Made by a program: the position numbers and the translations under genes. Of a DNA stretch of 64,000 nt, positions 24,957 through 33,842 are shown piece by piece (position 1 is the first letter of the stretch; every line of letters begins with the position of its first letter). The stretch comes from Novosphingobium sp. (GTDB lineage Bacteria; Pseudomonadota; Alphaproteobacteria; Sphingomonadales; Sphingomonadaceae), in the NCBI GenBank assembly GCA_017745295.1, contig JAGHZR010000016.1:32708-96707 (forward strand), in the 5' to 3' direction. Under the pieces are notes generated by a model. It made no database searches. It worked only from the letters and a program-made list of their open reading frames with translations, and was not told where the DNA came from.

Positions 24957-25547
24957 TCAATCCAGCGGCTTCAGCGCGTCTTCCGTAATCAGCGGCTTGC
25001 TGATCGGCGCCGCGTCGGCGCTCACTTCGGCGCTGGCATTGGTGGGATAGGTCCTGCCGGTGAAGCGCAGGCGCGAGATGCCTTCCGCCATGCCGCCGCC
25101 CGAGACCGTGACCGCCAGATCGCGCCAGCCGTGCGACTTGCTGTCCAGCACCCCGACCGGACGCTGGACCACGCTGGTCTCGCTCACCTCGATCAGATCG
25201 CCGTCCTGCCGCTTGAGCACCGCGAGATTGCAGCCGCCGGTGCCGCAGAACATCGGCCCGCCGAGATAGACCAGCACTTCGGGCGTGCCGTCGCCGTCGA
25301 GATCGACCTCCGCCGTGGCGTATTGCAGCTTGCCGAGGTCGCTGGAGACCGCGTCCTTGTGGTGGGCGCGAATCCAGTCCTCCGGCGTCATCGGCGCGGC
25401 TTCGGTCACGTCCTCGACCGGCTCGGCGCTGGCTGAGGCGATGGGCTCGGACGGCACGGCGTCCTTCTTGCAAGCGGCCAGCGACAGGCCGAGTGCGAGC
25501 AGCGGAGCGAGTGCGAGAGCCGTCCCGGCGGAAGAAGTCCTTCTCAT
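24957..25547 (-). CDS. hypothetical lipoprotein with calcium-type DxDGDG loop
   Basis: A 196-residue exported protein with a lipobox (SLAAC, Cys near residue 26). It contains AEVDLDGDGTPEVLVYLGG, an EF-hand/VCBS-like Asp-rich loop, followed by a small Cys pair (FCGTGGC). Likely a periplasmic membrane-anchored beta-rich protein. No known pathway. Confidence 0.72.
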   Translation of the reverse strand: MRRTSSAGTALALAPLLALGLSLAACKKDAVPSEPIASASAEPVEDVTEAAPMTPEDWIRAHHKDAVSSDLGKLQYATAEVDLDGDGTPEVLVYLGGPMFCGTGGCNLAVLKRQDGDLIEVSETSVVQRPVGVLDSKSHGWRDLAVTVSGGGMAEGISRLRFTGRTYPTNASAEVSADAAPISKPLITEDALKPLD

Positions 25548-25620
25548 GGGGCAAGGCTAGCCGCTTGCCGGTCCTGCCCGCAAGACCGCTTCGTCGCATC
25601 CGCGAAACGGGCAATACGAA

Positions 25621-25650
25621 AGGAGCCTCCGGCATGCACCGGAGGCTCCT
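25621..25650 (-). terminator. terminator for the RcnB-like gene
   Basis: 12-bp stem AGGAGCCTCCGG / CCGGAGGCTCCT with a CATGCA loop; TTTCG follows on the minus strand. It lies 38 bases past the stop of 25688-26179. Confidence 0.65.
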
Positions 25651-25687
25651 CGCGACCCGCCAAGGACCGGGCGGTTTGTTTAAGGGC

Positions 25688-26179
25688 TTACCAGAAGAAG
25701 CCGTTGTTGACGGCGACCACCCGGCCGGTCCGCATGTTCACCATGACCACGTCGTTGCCGTAGCGAACCCAGCGGTGGCCGGCGCGCGGCGCGGGCAGGC
25801 GGTAGCGGGCATAGTCGTTCACCCAGTAACGATTGCCGTAGTAGTTCGGCTGGAAGCGGTGGCCGACGGCGACCGGGCGATAGGCATAGCCGCGCGGGCC
25901 GACATAGGCCGGGCGGCGGAAGTCATTGCGGTGGCTCTTGCGATAGTCGCGCCAGTCCTCGCGCAGTTCGCGGCGGGAATCGTTGAGGTCGCGGCGGGCT
26001 TCGCGAACGTCGCGGCGGTCGCCGTAGCGCTGGGCCTGACGCAGGTTGCGCTCGTCGTGGCGGACGTCGCGGGCGCTTTCACGGACTTCGCGGCCGCTCT
26101 GGGCCGAGGCCATGGTGGGCACTGCCGCGGCGGGGATGATGACGCTTGCTGCCAGGGCGGCCATGATGAACTTGCGCAT
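25688..26179 (-). CDS. RcnB family periplasmic protein
   Basis: A 163-residue exported protein: signal peptide (1-~27, ending ASAQ), a long Arg/Asp/Glu-rich helical region (30-90), and a C-terminal RcnB-like domain with PAPRAGHRWVRYGNDVVMVNMRTGRVV. RcnB in E. coli affects nickel/cobalt efflux; here only the fold is inferred. Its upstream region carries repeated CAGGT motifs. Confidence 0.82.
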   Translation of the reverse strand: MRKFIMAALAASVIIPAAAVPTMASAQSGREVRESARDVRHDERNLRQAQRYGDRRDVREARRDLNDSRRELREDWRDYRKSHRNDFRRPAYVGPRGYAYRPVAVGHRFQPNYYGNRYWVNDYARYRLPAPRAGHRWVRYGNDVVMVNMRTGRVVAVNNGFFW

Positions 26180-26207
26180 TGTGCTTCTCCTTGAACCGAT
26201 CGGACCG

Positions 26208-26313
26208 CGAAACCTGAAAGGCTTTGGCCGGTCTGTGAGTTCAGGTTTGCACCACGCAAGATGAACGGACTTAAAATGTTGTTTGCAGGAAAGTTTCAGG
26301 TTTGTCTCAGGTC
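26208..26313. promoter_or_regulatory. CAGGT repeats between rcnB-like and phoH
   Basis: CAGGT occurs at 26242, 26297 and 26308, with an inverted ACCTG near 26212. The last pair is spaced 11 bp, one helical turn, as in OmpR/PhoB-type direct-repeat operators. The rest of the 277-base divergent region shows nothing I can name. Confidence 0.35.
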
Positions 26314-26456
26314 CGCGACAAATCGCCGGGGAGCGCGCCGAAACGGGCGGTTATCCCCCATGAGCTGCGCAATTTTCCGATAGACACGCCTTGCAGGAAG
26401 CGGCGCGCGGAGCCATCTTCAAGACAGAACGAAGCATCCTCATCTGAAAGGAGCAC

Positions 26457-27485
26457 ATGGCCCGCAAAGCAGCACGTGCCGGTGAAACGGCGCAGTTCAG
26501 GCCCGAAGCACATCGCCGGGCGCGTGTCGAAGTCGAGTTCGACGAGCAGACTTTGCTGGGGGCCTTGTTCGGCCAGTTCGATGCCAATCTCGTACAGGTC
26601 GAAAATCGCCTCGGCGTCTACATTGCCGCGCGCGGCAACAAGATCCAGATCGAAGGCCCGGAAGACGCCGTCGCCCGCGCCCGCGACACGCTCAAAAGCA
26701 TGTACCACCGGCTGGAGCAGGGCCAGGCGCTCGATTCCGGCGCAGTCGAGGCACTGATCGTGATGTCGGCCGAGCCGACGCTGGAGGGGATCATCTCCGG
26801 CGATACCGGCGCCCCGCCGATCATGATCCGTACCCGCCGCAAGACGATCGTGCCGCGCTCGGCGATGCAGATCGAGTACATGCGCGCGCTCGCCCGTTCG
26901 GACGTGATCTTCGCGCTCGGCCCGGCAGGCACCGGCAAGACCTACCTCGCGGTGGCCCAGGCGGTGTCGCAGCTGATGACCGGCTCGGTCCAGCGCCTGA
27001 TCCTCTCGCGCCCCGCCGTGGAAGCGGGCGAGAAGCTGGGCTTCCTGCCCGGCGACATGAAGGACAAGGTCGATCCCTACCTGCGGCCCTTGTACGACGC
27101 GCTCTACGACTGCATGCCGCCCGAGCAGGTGGAACGCCGCCTCGCCTCGGGAGAGATCGAAATCGCGCCGATCGCCTTCATGCGCGGCCGCACGCTGGCC
27201 GATGCCTTCGTCATCCTCGACGAAGCGCAGAACACCACGCGCGAGCAGATGAAGATGTTCCTCACCCGCTTCGGCCAGAACAGCCGCATGGTCGTCTGCG
27301 GCGATCCCCGGCAGGTCGACATCCCCGGCGGCGACCGCATGAGCGGCCTTGCCGACGCGGTTAGCCGTTTGGAAGGTGTTGAGGGCATCGACGTGACCCG
27401 CTTCACCGTGCAGGATGTGGTGCGCCATCCGATCGTCGGGCGGATCGTCGAGGCTTATGAGGGGCCGCTTAGCCAGTACGAATGA
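26457..27485 (+). CDS. phoH: PhoH-like ATPase/RNA helicase-like protein
   Basis: A 342-residue PhoH (YbeZ) protein: an N-terminal KH-like region (~20-100) and a P-loop ATPase with Walker A GPAGTGKTYL and Walker B FVILDEAQN, then CGDPRQVDIP. Followed by ybeY and corC, the conserved phoH-ybeY-corC order linked to 16S rRNA maturation and ribosome quality control. ATG at 26457 follows AAAGGAG. Confidence 0.95.
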   Translation: MARKAARAGETAQFRPEAHRRARVEVEFDEQTLLGALFGQFDANLVQVENRLGVYIAARGNKIQIEGPEDAVARARDTLKSMYHRLEQGQALDSGAVEALIVMSAEPTLEGIISGDTGAPPIMIRTRRKTIVPRSAMQIEYMRALARSDVIFALGPAGTGKTYLAVAQAVSQLMTGSVQRLILSRPAVEAGEKLGFLPGDMKDKVDPYLRPLYDALYDCMPPEQVERRLASGEIEIAPIAFMRGRTLADAFVILDEAQNTTREQMKMFLTRFGQNSRMVVCGDPRQVDIPGGDRMSGLADAVSRLEGVEGIDVTRFTVQDVVRHPIVGRIVEAYEGPLSQYE

Positions 27486-27507
27486 AAGCCGTACCGTTGC
27501 GGATCGG

Positions 27508-27580
27508 CCTTCGACAGGCTCAGGCTGAGCGGAGGAAGTGCAAGTTCACTGGAACCGCTCGTCCTGAGCTTGTCGAGGGA
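27508..27580. repeat. family C repeat pair forming an imperfect hairpin
   Basis: CCTTCGACAGGCTCAGGCTG (27508) and CGTCCTGAGCTTGTCGAGGG (ending about 27579) are inverted, diverged family C copies with a ~22-nt spacer. Sits in the 120-base phoH-ybeY gap. Confidence 0.75.
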
Positions 27581-27605
27581 CGCCTGCCGACCTAACGGAA
27601 GCCCC

Positions 27606-28097
27606 ATGGATCTCGAAATCGATATCGAAGCCCCCTGGCCCGCCACCACCGACTGGGCCGACCTTGCCGAAGCCGCGCTCGAAGCGCTGGTGCAGGTGGC
27701 CCCGGAACTGGACAACCCGCGCCTGCTCGCCAGCCTGCTGTTCACTTCGGACGAGGAAGTCCACGTCCTCAACCGCGAATGGCGGGCCAAGGACAAGCCG
27801 ACCAACGTGCTGTCCTTCCCCATGCTCGAACGCGCCGACCTGCTCGATCTCGCGCCCGACGGGCCGCCGGAAATGCTGGGCGACCTCGCCCTCGCCTTCG
27901 AGACCTGCGCCCGCGAGGCCGGGGAAAAGGGCGTGCCGGTGGAGCATCATGCCAGCCACCTGATCGTCCACGGCCTGCTCCATCTCGCCGGGCTGGACCA
28001 CGAGATTTCGGACGCGGATGCCGAGGCAATGGAGGCCCTTGAAACAAAGGCTCTTGCCCTCATCGGCATTGCCGACCCATATGGCGACAGAACTTAA
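27606..28097 (+). CDS. ybeY: endoribonuclease YbeY
   Basis: A 163-residue metalloprotein for 16S rRNA 3'-end processing. The Zn motif H-x3-H-x5-H is HGLLHLAGLDH near residue 119. ADEVHVLN-type core strand (DEEVHVLNREWR) and TNVLSFPM are standard. Start at the ATG at 27606; an earlier in-frame ATG lies in the repeat. Confidence 0.96.
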   Translation: MDLEIDIEAPWPATTDWADLAEAALEALVQVAPELDNPRLLASLLFTSDEEVHVLNREWRAKDKPTNVLSFPMLERADLLDLAPDGPPEMLGDLALAFETCAREAGEKGVPVEHHASHLIVHGLLHLAGLDHEISDADAEAMEALETKALALIGIADPYGDRT

Positions 28098-28119
28098 CCT
28101 GTAGGGGTATTACAAGACG

Positions 28120-29043
28120 ATGGCCGACAATGGCCGCCACACCGAGTCCGGCTCGGGAGACGGGGACAGTACCGGCACGCTCTGGCGTGTATTTCGGAGG
28201 CTTTTCCAGAACGACGGCGATCAGTCGCTTCGCGCGCAGATCGAAGGCGTCATCAACGAACATGAAGGCGATACCGAGGACGAGGCCCTCGCCCGCGGCG
28301 ACCTTTCCTCGATCGAGCGGCAGATGCTGCGCAACCTGCTCCATTTCAGCGAGCACGATGCGGACGACATCGCCGTGCCCCGCAGCGAGATCGTGGCGAT
28401 CCCCGCCTCGGCCACATGGGCCGAAGTGGTGGAAGCCTTCGCCGAGCACGGCCACAGCCGCATGCCGGTCTATGGCGACTCGCTCGATGCCATCAAGGGC
28501 ATGATCCACATCAAGGACGTGTTCCCCATCCTCGCGCGCGGCGAGCAGCCGCCCGAGGACTGGTCGAGCCTGCTGCGCCAGCCGCTCTACGTGCCCCAGG
28601 CGCGCGGCGCGCTGGACGTGCTGGCCGACATGCGTGCCCAGCGCACCCACCTCGCCGTGGTGATCGACGAGTACAGCGGCACCGACGGGATCATCACCAT
28701 CGAGGACCTCGTCGAGGAAATCGTGGGTAACATCGAGGACGAGCACGACGACGCCCCCGAAGAGTTGCTAATTTCGCAAGAGAACGGTATGTGGGACGCC
28801 GACGCCCGCGTCGAACTAGAGGATGTGGCGGAAAGGATCGATCCCCGCCTCGCCGAAGTCGAGGAAGCGGTGGATACGCTGGGCGGCCTCGCCTTCGTCC
28901 TGGCCGGACAGGTCCCTGCCGTCGGCACCGTTCTCGACCACGACAGCGGCTGGCGCATCGAAGTCACCGATGGCGACGAGCGCCGCGTCACGCGGCTGCG
29001 CCTGCATCCGCCGGTCACGGAAATGGCCGAAGAAACCGAATGA
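28120..29043 (+). CDS. corC: hemolysin-family CBS-domain protein (CorC/YbeX)
   Basis: A 307-residue cytosolic protein with two CBS repeats (about 80-200; VPRSEIVAIP ... GHSRMPVYGDSLDAIKGMIHIKD and LDVLADMRAQRTHLAVVIDEYSGTDGIITIEDLVEEIVG) and a C-terminal CorC_HlyC domain. No DUF21 membrane domain, so it is the YbeX/CorC type linked to Mg2+ homeostasis and ribosome function. Follows ybeY by 22 bases; the usual next gene lnt is absent. Confidence 0.92.
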   Translation: MADNGRHTESGSGDGDSTGTLWRVFRRLFQNDGDQSLRAQIEGVINEHEGDTEDEALARGDLSSIERQMLRNLLHFSEHDADDIAVPRSEIVAIPASATWAEVVEAFAEHGHSRMPVYGDSLDAIKGMIHIKDVFPILARGEQPPEDWSSLLRQPLYVPQARGALDVLADMRAQRTHLAVVIDEYSGTDGIITIEDLVEEIVGNIEDEHDDAPEELLISQENGMWDADARVELEDVAERIDPRLAEVEEAVDTLGGLAFVLAGQVPAVGTVLDHDSGWRIEVTDGDERRVTRLRLHPPVTEMAEETE

Positions 29044-29096
29044 TCCTTGGGCGCCGCTTTCCGGCGGCGCCAGACCCCGAGTGAAAAGACGAGCCA

Positions 29097-29981
29097 TTGC
29101 CAGTACGCCGACTCCCCCCCCTGCGCGCGCTTGAAGCCTTCGTTCGCGTCGTCCGCCTCGGTTCGGCCAAGGCCGCTGCCAACGAACTGGCCCTCTCGCC
29201 TTCCGCGCTGTCGCGCCGCGTCGCTGCGCTCGAAGACTTCACCGGCAAGCGCCTGTTCACCCGCCAGCACCAGTCGATGAAGCTGACCGACGAGGGCCAG
29301 GCCTTCTACAACGTCGTCGGCCCTAAGCTGGAAGAGCTGGCCGAGGCAGTGGAATCGCAGATCGATCGCGGCCAGGTGCTGCGCCTGCACCTCGGCGTGC
29401 CTTCGCTGTTCGGCGGCCAGCGCCTGTTCCCGCGTCTGCCGGAACTGCGCAAGCTGCACCCGCGCCTGCACATCGACATCGACACCGGCGCCCATCTGGA
29501 AGACCGCGTGGGCGACACGCTGGACGCGGCGATCATCCTCTCGCCCGAGCCGGACCCGGCCTACTATCGCATCCAGCTCGACCACAACAAGGTCTACGCC
29601 ATCACCTCGCAGGAGATGGCGCGGGAGATCGGCACCGTCCCCGACGAGGCGATCCTCTCCAAACAGACCTTCCTGATCCACCAGGACCTGCCGCAGAGCC
29701 TGGATGCGTGGAAGAACGCGATCGGCCTCGAAAAGCTGGAACCGGCCTCGGTCGACCGCTTCGACTCCGGCCAGCTGGTGCTGGAAGCCGCCGCGCAGGG
29801 TCTCGGCATCGCGATCATGCACGACGACCACTTCCGCCGCAGCCACGACAACCGCCTGGCGCGGCTGTTCGATATCGATGTGGAAAGCCCCTACCGCTAC
29901 TGGTTCGTCTGCAAGCCCAAGGCGCTGGAATCGCGCCCGGTGCGCATCTTCCACGAGTGGCTGCTGCAAGCCGGGCTGTAA
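29097..29981 (+). CDS. LysR family transcriptional regulator
   Basis: A 294-residue regulator, GcvA-like. Winged HTH in residues 1-62 (LRALEAFVRVVRLGSAKAAANELALSPSALSRRVAALE), followed by a periplasmic-binding-like effector domain. No ATG at the start: a TTG at 29097 fits the family N-terminus and follows GACGAG. It stands alone after corC, so its target is not evident. Confidence 0.88.
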   Translation: MPVRRLPPLRALEAFVRVVRLGSAKAAANELALSPSALSRRVAALEDFTGKRLFTRQHQSMKLTDEGQAFYNVVGPKLEELAEAVESQIDRGQVLRLHLGVPSLFGGQRLFPRLPELRKLHPRLHIDIDTGAHLEDRVGDTLDAAIILSPEPDPAYYRIQLDHNKVYAITSQEMAREIGTVPDEAILSKQTFLIHQDLPQSLDAWKNAIGLEKLEPASVDRFDSGQLVLEAAAQGLGIAIMHDDHFRRSHDNRLARLFDIDVESPYRYWFVCKPKALESRPVRIFHEWLLQAGL

Positions 29982-29992
29982 CGCTCTCAACC

Positions 29993-30026
29993 CGCCGTCC
30001 CTTCCACAAGCGGGGACGGCGTTTTT
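29993..30026 (+). terminator. Rho-independent terminator of the LysR gene
   Basis: 9-bp stem CGCCGTCCC / GGGACGGCG followed by TTTTT, 11 bases after the stop. Confidence 0.9.
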
Positions 30027-30111
30027 GCGACATGACGGGCGATTTCATTCCCCTGACCGGCACTTCGCAGGTATGATCCCGCGACTTTTCCGACTGTCCG
30101 GGGGCTCCGTC

Positions 30112-30864
30112 ATGCGTTTCGTGTTCTTCATTGCCGCCGCTGCGGCCGCCATCGCCTCGGCCACGCCCAGCCTCGCCGCCGAGCCTGCGCCGACAACCAC
30201 GGCGGCGCCCGTCAGCGATCCCGCCCGCATCGCCGCCGCCCGCCAGACGGTCGACTACGTGTTCCCCCTCGGCACTTACGCGCGGCTGATGAACGGCACG
30301 CTCGACAAGATGATGGACTCCGTCATGGATTCCACCATGAAGCTGCCGCTCAGGCAACTTGCAGGCCTCAGCGGCGTCGATACCGATAATCTGGGCGAGG
30401 CTTCCATGGCCGAGATCATGGAAATCTACGACCCGGCCTTCAAGCAGCGCATGCAGATCTCCACCCGCACGATGATGGGCGAGATGATCCCGCTGATGAC
30501 CCAGGTCGAGCCCGATATCCGGGACGGTCTCGCCCATGCCTATGCGGGCAAGTACAGCGCCGCGCAGCTCGGCGAACTCAACGCCTTTTTCGCGACGCCG
30601 ACCGGCAAGGCCTATGCCGCCGATTCCTATCTCATCATGATGTCGCCGGAAGTCATGGCCAAGATGCAGGGCTTCGTGCCCAGGCTGATGGAACAGATGC
30701 CCGCCATCGTCGAAAAGGTGAAGGCCGCCAGCGCCAGCCTCCCGGAGCCGCGAAATTACACGGACCTCTCCAAGAGCGAGAAGGCCCGCCTTGCCAAGCT
30801 GCTCGGCATCTCGGAAGCGCAGCTGGAGAAGGACGAGAAGGCCAAGGCCGACACGTCCGAGTGA
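30112..30864 (+). CDS. DUF2059 domain-containing exported protein
   Basis: A 250-residue protein with a signal peptide (1-~22, ending LAAEP). The C-terminal half contains DGLAHAYAGKYSAAQLGELNAFFATPTGKAYA, the DUF2059 signature, then Met-rich helices. Start at the ATG at 30112; an upstream in-frame ATG at 30073 would place the signal internally. Function unknown. Confidence 0.85.
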   Translation: MRFVFFIAAAAAAIASATPSLAAEPAPTTTAAPVSDPARIAAARQTVDYVFPLGTYARLMNGTLDKMMDSVMDSTMKLPLRQLAGLSGVDTDNLGEASMAEIMEIYDPAFKQRMQISTRTMMGEMIPLMTQVEPDIRDGLAHAYAGKYSAAQLGELNAFFATPTGKAYAADSYLIMMSPEVMAKMQGFVPRLMEQMPAIVEKVKAASASLPEPRNYTDLSKSEKARLAKLLGISEAQLEKDEKAKADTSE

Positions 30865-30870
30865 CCCACG

Positions 30871-30902
30871 AAAAAGGGCGGTGCCATCGGCACCGCCCTT
30901 TT
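30871..30902. terminator. bidirectional terminator
   Basis: 10-bp stem GGGCGGTGCC / GGCACCGCCC flanked by AAAAA and TTTT, serving the DUF2059 gene and the convergent cyclophilin gene. Confidence 0.92.
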
Positions 30903-30928
30903 CTCTATCGGCAAACCGAAAAGGCCGA

Positions 30929-31399
<471 letters not shown>

Positions 31400-31583
31400 T
31401 GCGGGTCTCCTTGTGCCGGTGCGGGGCCGCAGCCGGCGGGTGTTGGCGCCCGATATAGGCGATGATCCGCCAATGTCACGTGGGGAGCGTTCGTCCGTGC
31501 CATTGCAGCCACCTCGCTCGGAAACTTTCCAATCCCGCCCGCCCCCTGTTGCAATCGCGAAATAGCTGCGTAGACCGGCCCGC

Positions 31584-33020
31584 ATGAGCGAAACGGACCT
31601 CAAGGACGACCCGGCGGAACAGGCGGAAGACACCGCGCGTCACGACGTGCCCGAATCCGAAAGCCTCGACGACGACAACCGCCTGAAGGCCGAATTCGTC
31701 CGCAGCGTGAAGGACGCGCTGGACGAAGAGGACTTCGAGCGCGTCTACGACCTCGTCGAACCGCTCCACCCCGCCGACATCGCCGACTTGTTCGAGCTGG
31801 TCGACGAGAACGAACGCCTCGGCCTCGCCCGCGCCATCCGCGACCTGATGGGCGTGGAAGTCATCGCCGAGATGAACGACTGGGTGCGCGAAGCCCTGGT
31901 CGAGGCGCTGCCTGCCGACGTCGTCGCGGAAATCGCCGAACAGCTCGACACCGACGATGCCGTGGCGATGCTGGAAGACCTCGACGAGGAGGACCAGCAG
32001 GCCGTCCTTGCCGAGATGGAGCCGGAAGACCGCGCCGCCATCGAGACGGCGCTGTCCTATCCGGAAGAATCCGCCGGCCGCCTGATGAGCCGCGATTTCG
32101 TGGCCGTCCACGAATCGATGACCGTCGGCGATCTCATCGATTTCCTGCGCGAGCACCGCGAGCTGCCCACCGAGTTCTGGGAAGTGTTCATCGTCGATCC
32201 GATGCACCGCCCGATCGGCACCTGCGCGCTCTCGTGGATCCTGCGCACTCCGCGCAATATCCCGCTCTACGACGTGATGGCCCGCGACCAGACCCTGATC
32301 CCGGCCGACATGGATCAGGAAGAAGTCGCGCTGCGCTTCCAGAAATATGCGCTGATCTCCGCCGCCGTGGTCGACGATGCCGGGCGGCTGATCGGCCAGA
32401 TCACCGTCGATGACATCGTCCACATCATCCAGGAAGAAGCGGGCGAGGATACCCTGCTGCTCTCGGGCGCAGGCGACGGCGACATCAACGAGCCGATCCG
32501 CGACGCCTATTCCGCGCGCGTGCGCTGGCTGATCGCCAACCTGCTTACCGCCACGCTGGCCTCCTCGGTGATCGCGATGTTCGAGGGGACGATCTCGAAA
32601 ATGGTGGCGCTGGCCACGCTGATGCCGATCGTCGCGGGCCTCGGCGGCAATGCCGGGACGCAGACACTGGCGGTCACCGTCCGCGCGCTCGCCACCAACC
32701 AGCTTACTGCCTCCAACGCCTGGCGCGCGGTGCGGCGCGAGATGTCGATCGCCCTGCTCAACGGCTGCACCGTGGCGGTCGTCATCGGCATCGTGGTGAG
32801 CCTGATCTTCGGCAACGTGACGCTCGGCCTCGTCATTGCCATGGCGATGATGACCAACATCCTGATCGCGGGCATGGCGGGCGTCTTCGTGCCGCTGACG
32901 CTGGAACGCTTCAAGGCCGACCCGGCCATCGCCTCGTCCATCTTCGTGACGATGACGACGGATTCGATGGGCTTCCTCGTCTTCCTGGGCCTTGCGACGG
33001 TTTCCGGTCTGGTGGGTTAG
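31584..33020 (+). CDS. mgtE: magnesium transporter MgtE
   Basis: A 478-residue Mg2+ channel: acidic cytosolic N-domain (~40-160), CBS pair (~160-290) and five membrane helices (~310-478). The pore/Mg-binding end reads VTMTTDSMGFLVFLGLA. CBS residues sense intracellular Mg2+ and gate the pore. ATG at 31584 has a weak ribosome-binding site. A three-hairpin element follows. Confidence 0.95.
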   Translation: MSETDLKDDPAEQAEDTARHDVPESESLDDDNRLKAEFVRSVKDALDEEDFERVYDLVEPLHPADIADLFELVDENERLGLARAIRDLMGVEVIAEMNDWVREALVEALPADVVAEIAEQLDTDDAVAMLEDLDEEDQQAVLAEMEPEDRAAIETALSYPEESAGRLMSRDFVAVHESMTVGDLIDFLREHRELPTEFWEVFIVDPMHRPIGTCALSWILRTPRNIPLYDVMARDQTLIPADMDQEEVALRFQKYALISAAVVDDAGRLIGQITVDDIVHIIQEEAGEDTLLLSGAGDGDINEPIRDAYSARVRWLIANLLTATLASSVIAMFEGTISKMVALATLMPIVAGLGGNAGTQTLAVTVRALATNQLTASNAWRAVRREMSIALLNGCTVAVVIGIVVSLIFGNVTLGLVIAMAMMTNILIAGMAGVFVPLTLERFKADPAIASSIFVTMTTDSMGFLVFLGLATVSGLVG

Positions 33021-33025
33021 ATTCA

Positions 33026-33169
33026 GGTTTGAAAATGCCCTTTCGGGCATTTTCGTAGCGGCACTGGCCCACGCCCCCACCCGACCTCCCATCAGGATAC
33101 ACTCGTGGGAGGTCGGTTGGGGGCGTGGGCCGGTGCCGCTAAAATCCGCCTGCGGCGGATTTTCAAACC
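33026..33169. repeat. three-hairpin palindromic element, copy 1
   Basis: Left mini-hairpin GAAAATGCCC / GGGCATTTTC, a central hairpin with ~33-nt arms (left arm containing GCCCACGCCCCCACC), and a right mini-hairpin AAAATCCGCC / GGCGGATTTT. The outer ends GGTTTGAAAAT and ATTTTCAAACC are also inverted. Directly after mgtE. Confidence 0.88.
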
Positions 33170-33194
33170 GAGGCCCAATACCTATCTAACGCCC

Positions 33195-33596
33195 ATGCCG
33201 CTGCACATGACCAAGATCGCCTTTTCCGCCGAAAGCCCGGCGGACTTGCGCGCCTGGCTGGAAAGCCACGGAGACATCGGCGAGGCCCGCCTGACCACCC
33301 GCTACCTGCCCAAGCGGCAGGAGGAGATGGCAGGCGGCTCGCTATACTGGATCTACGAGCATGCGCTGATCGGCCGCTCGCCGATTCTCGGCTTCGAGCA
33401 GCGCGACGATGGACGTTGGCACATCCGCCTGGCGCCCACGCTGATCCCGGTCGTCACCCAGCCCAAGCGCGCGCATCAGGGTTGGCGCTATCTGGCCGAG
33501 AAGGACGCCCCGCGCGACCTCGGCGAAGGCGAGACGGCAGGCGACGCGATGCCGCCCGCCATGGCGCGGGAACTGGCGAAACTGGGGCTGGTATGA
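33195..33596 (+). CDS. DUF1489 family protein
   Basis: A 133-residue protein matching DUF1489 as found in alphaproteobacteria: TKIAFSAESPADLRAWLE, RYLPKRQEEMAGGSLYWI and RAHQGWRYL. Function unknown. The start may be the ATG at 33195 or a second at 33207. Its stop overlaps the next gene (ATGA). Confidence 0.82.
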   Translation: MPLHMTKIAFSAESPADLRAWLESHGDIGEARLTTRYLPKRQEEMAGGSLYWIYEHALIGRSPILGFEQRDDGRWHIRLAPTLIPVVTQPKRAHQGWRYLAEKDAPRDLGEGETAGDAMPPAMARELAKLGLV

Positions 33597-33835
33597 CGGG
33601 TTTTGGCAAGGACGAACGCGCGGCGCTGCTGGCGCTAAAGGGCGTCGGCCCAACCGTAGTGGCGCGGCTGGAGGAACTCGGCATCGCCACGTTCGCCGAC
33701 CTAGCCGCGCGCGATCCCGATGCGATCTGCGCGGAGGTCTCGGCTACGCTGGGATCGACCTGCTGGCGCAACAGCCCACAAGCTCGCGGCGCCATCGCCG
33801 CCGCCGTGGCGCGGGCTGGCGAAGGACTGGGCTGA
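33593..33835 (+). CDS. helix-hairpin-helix protein
   Basis: An 80-residue protein with a helix-hairpin-helix motif (LKGVGPTVVARLEELGI and FADLAARDPDAIC), a non-specific DNA-binding unit. Translationally coupled to the DUF1489 gene. Convergent with nudC (7-base gap). Role unknown. Confidence 0.75.
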   Translation: MTGFGKDERAALLALKGVGPTVVARLEELGIATFADLAARDPDAICAEVSATLGSTCWRNSPQARGAIAAAVARAGEGLG

Positions 33836-33842
33836 CGAAACC

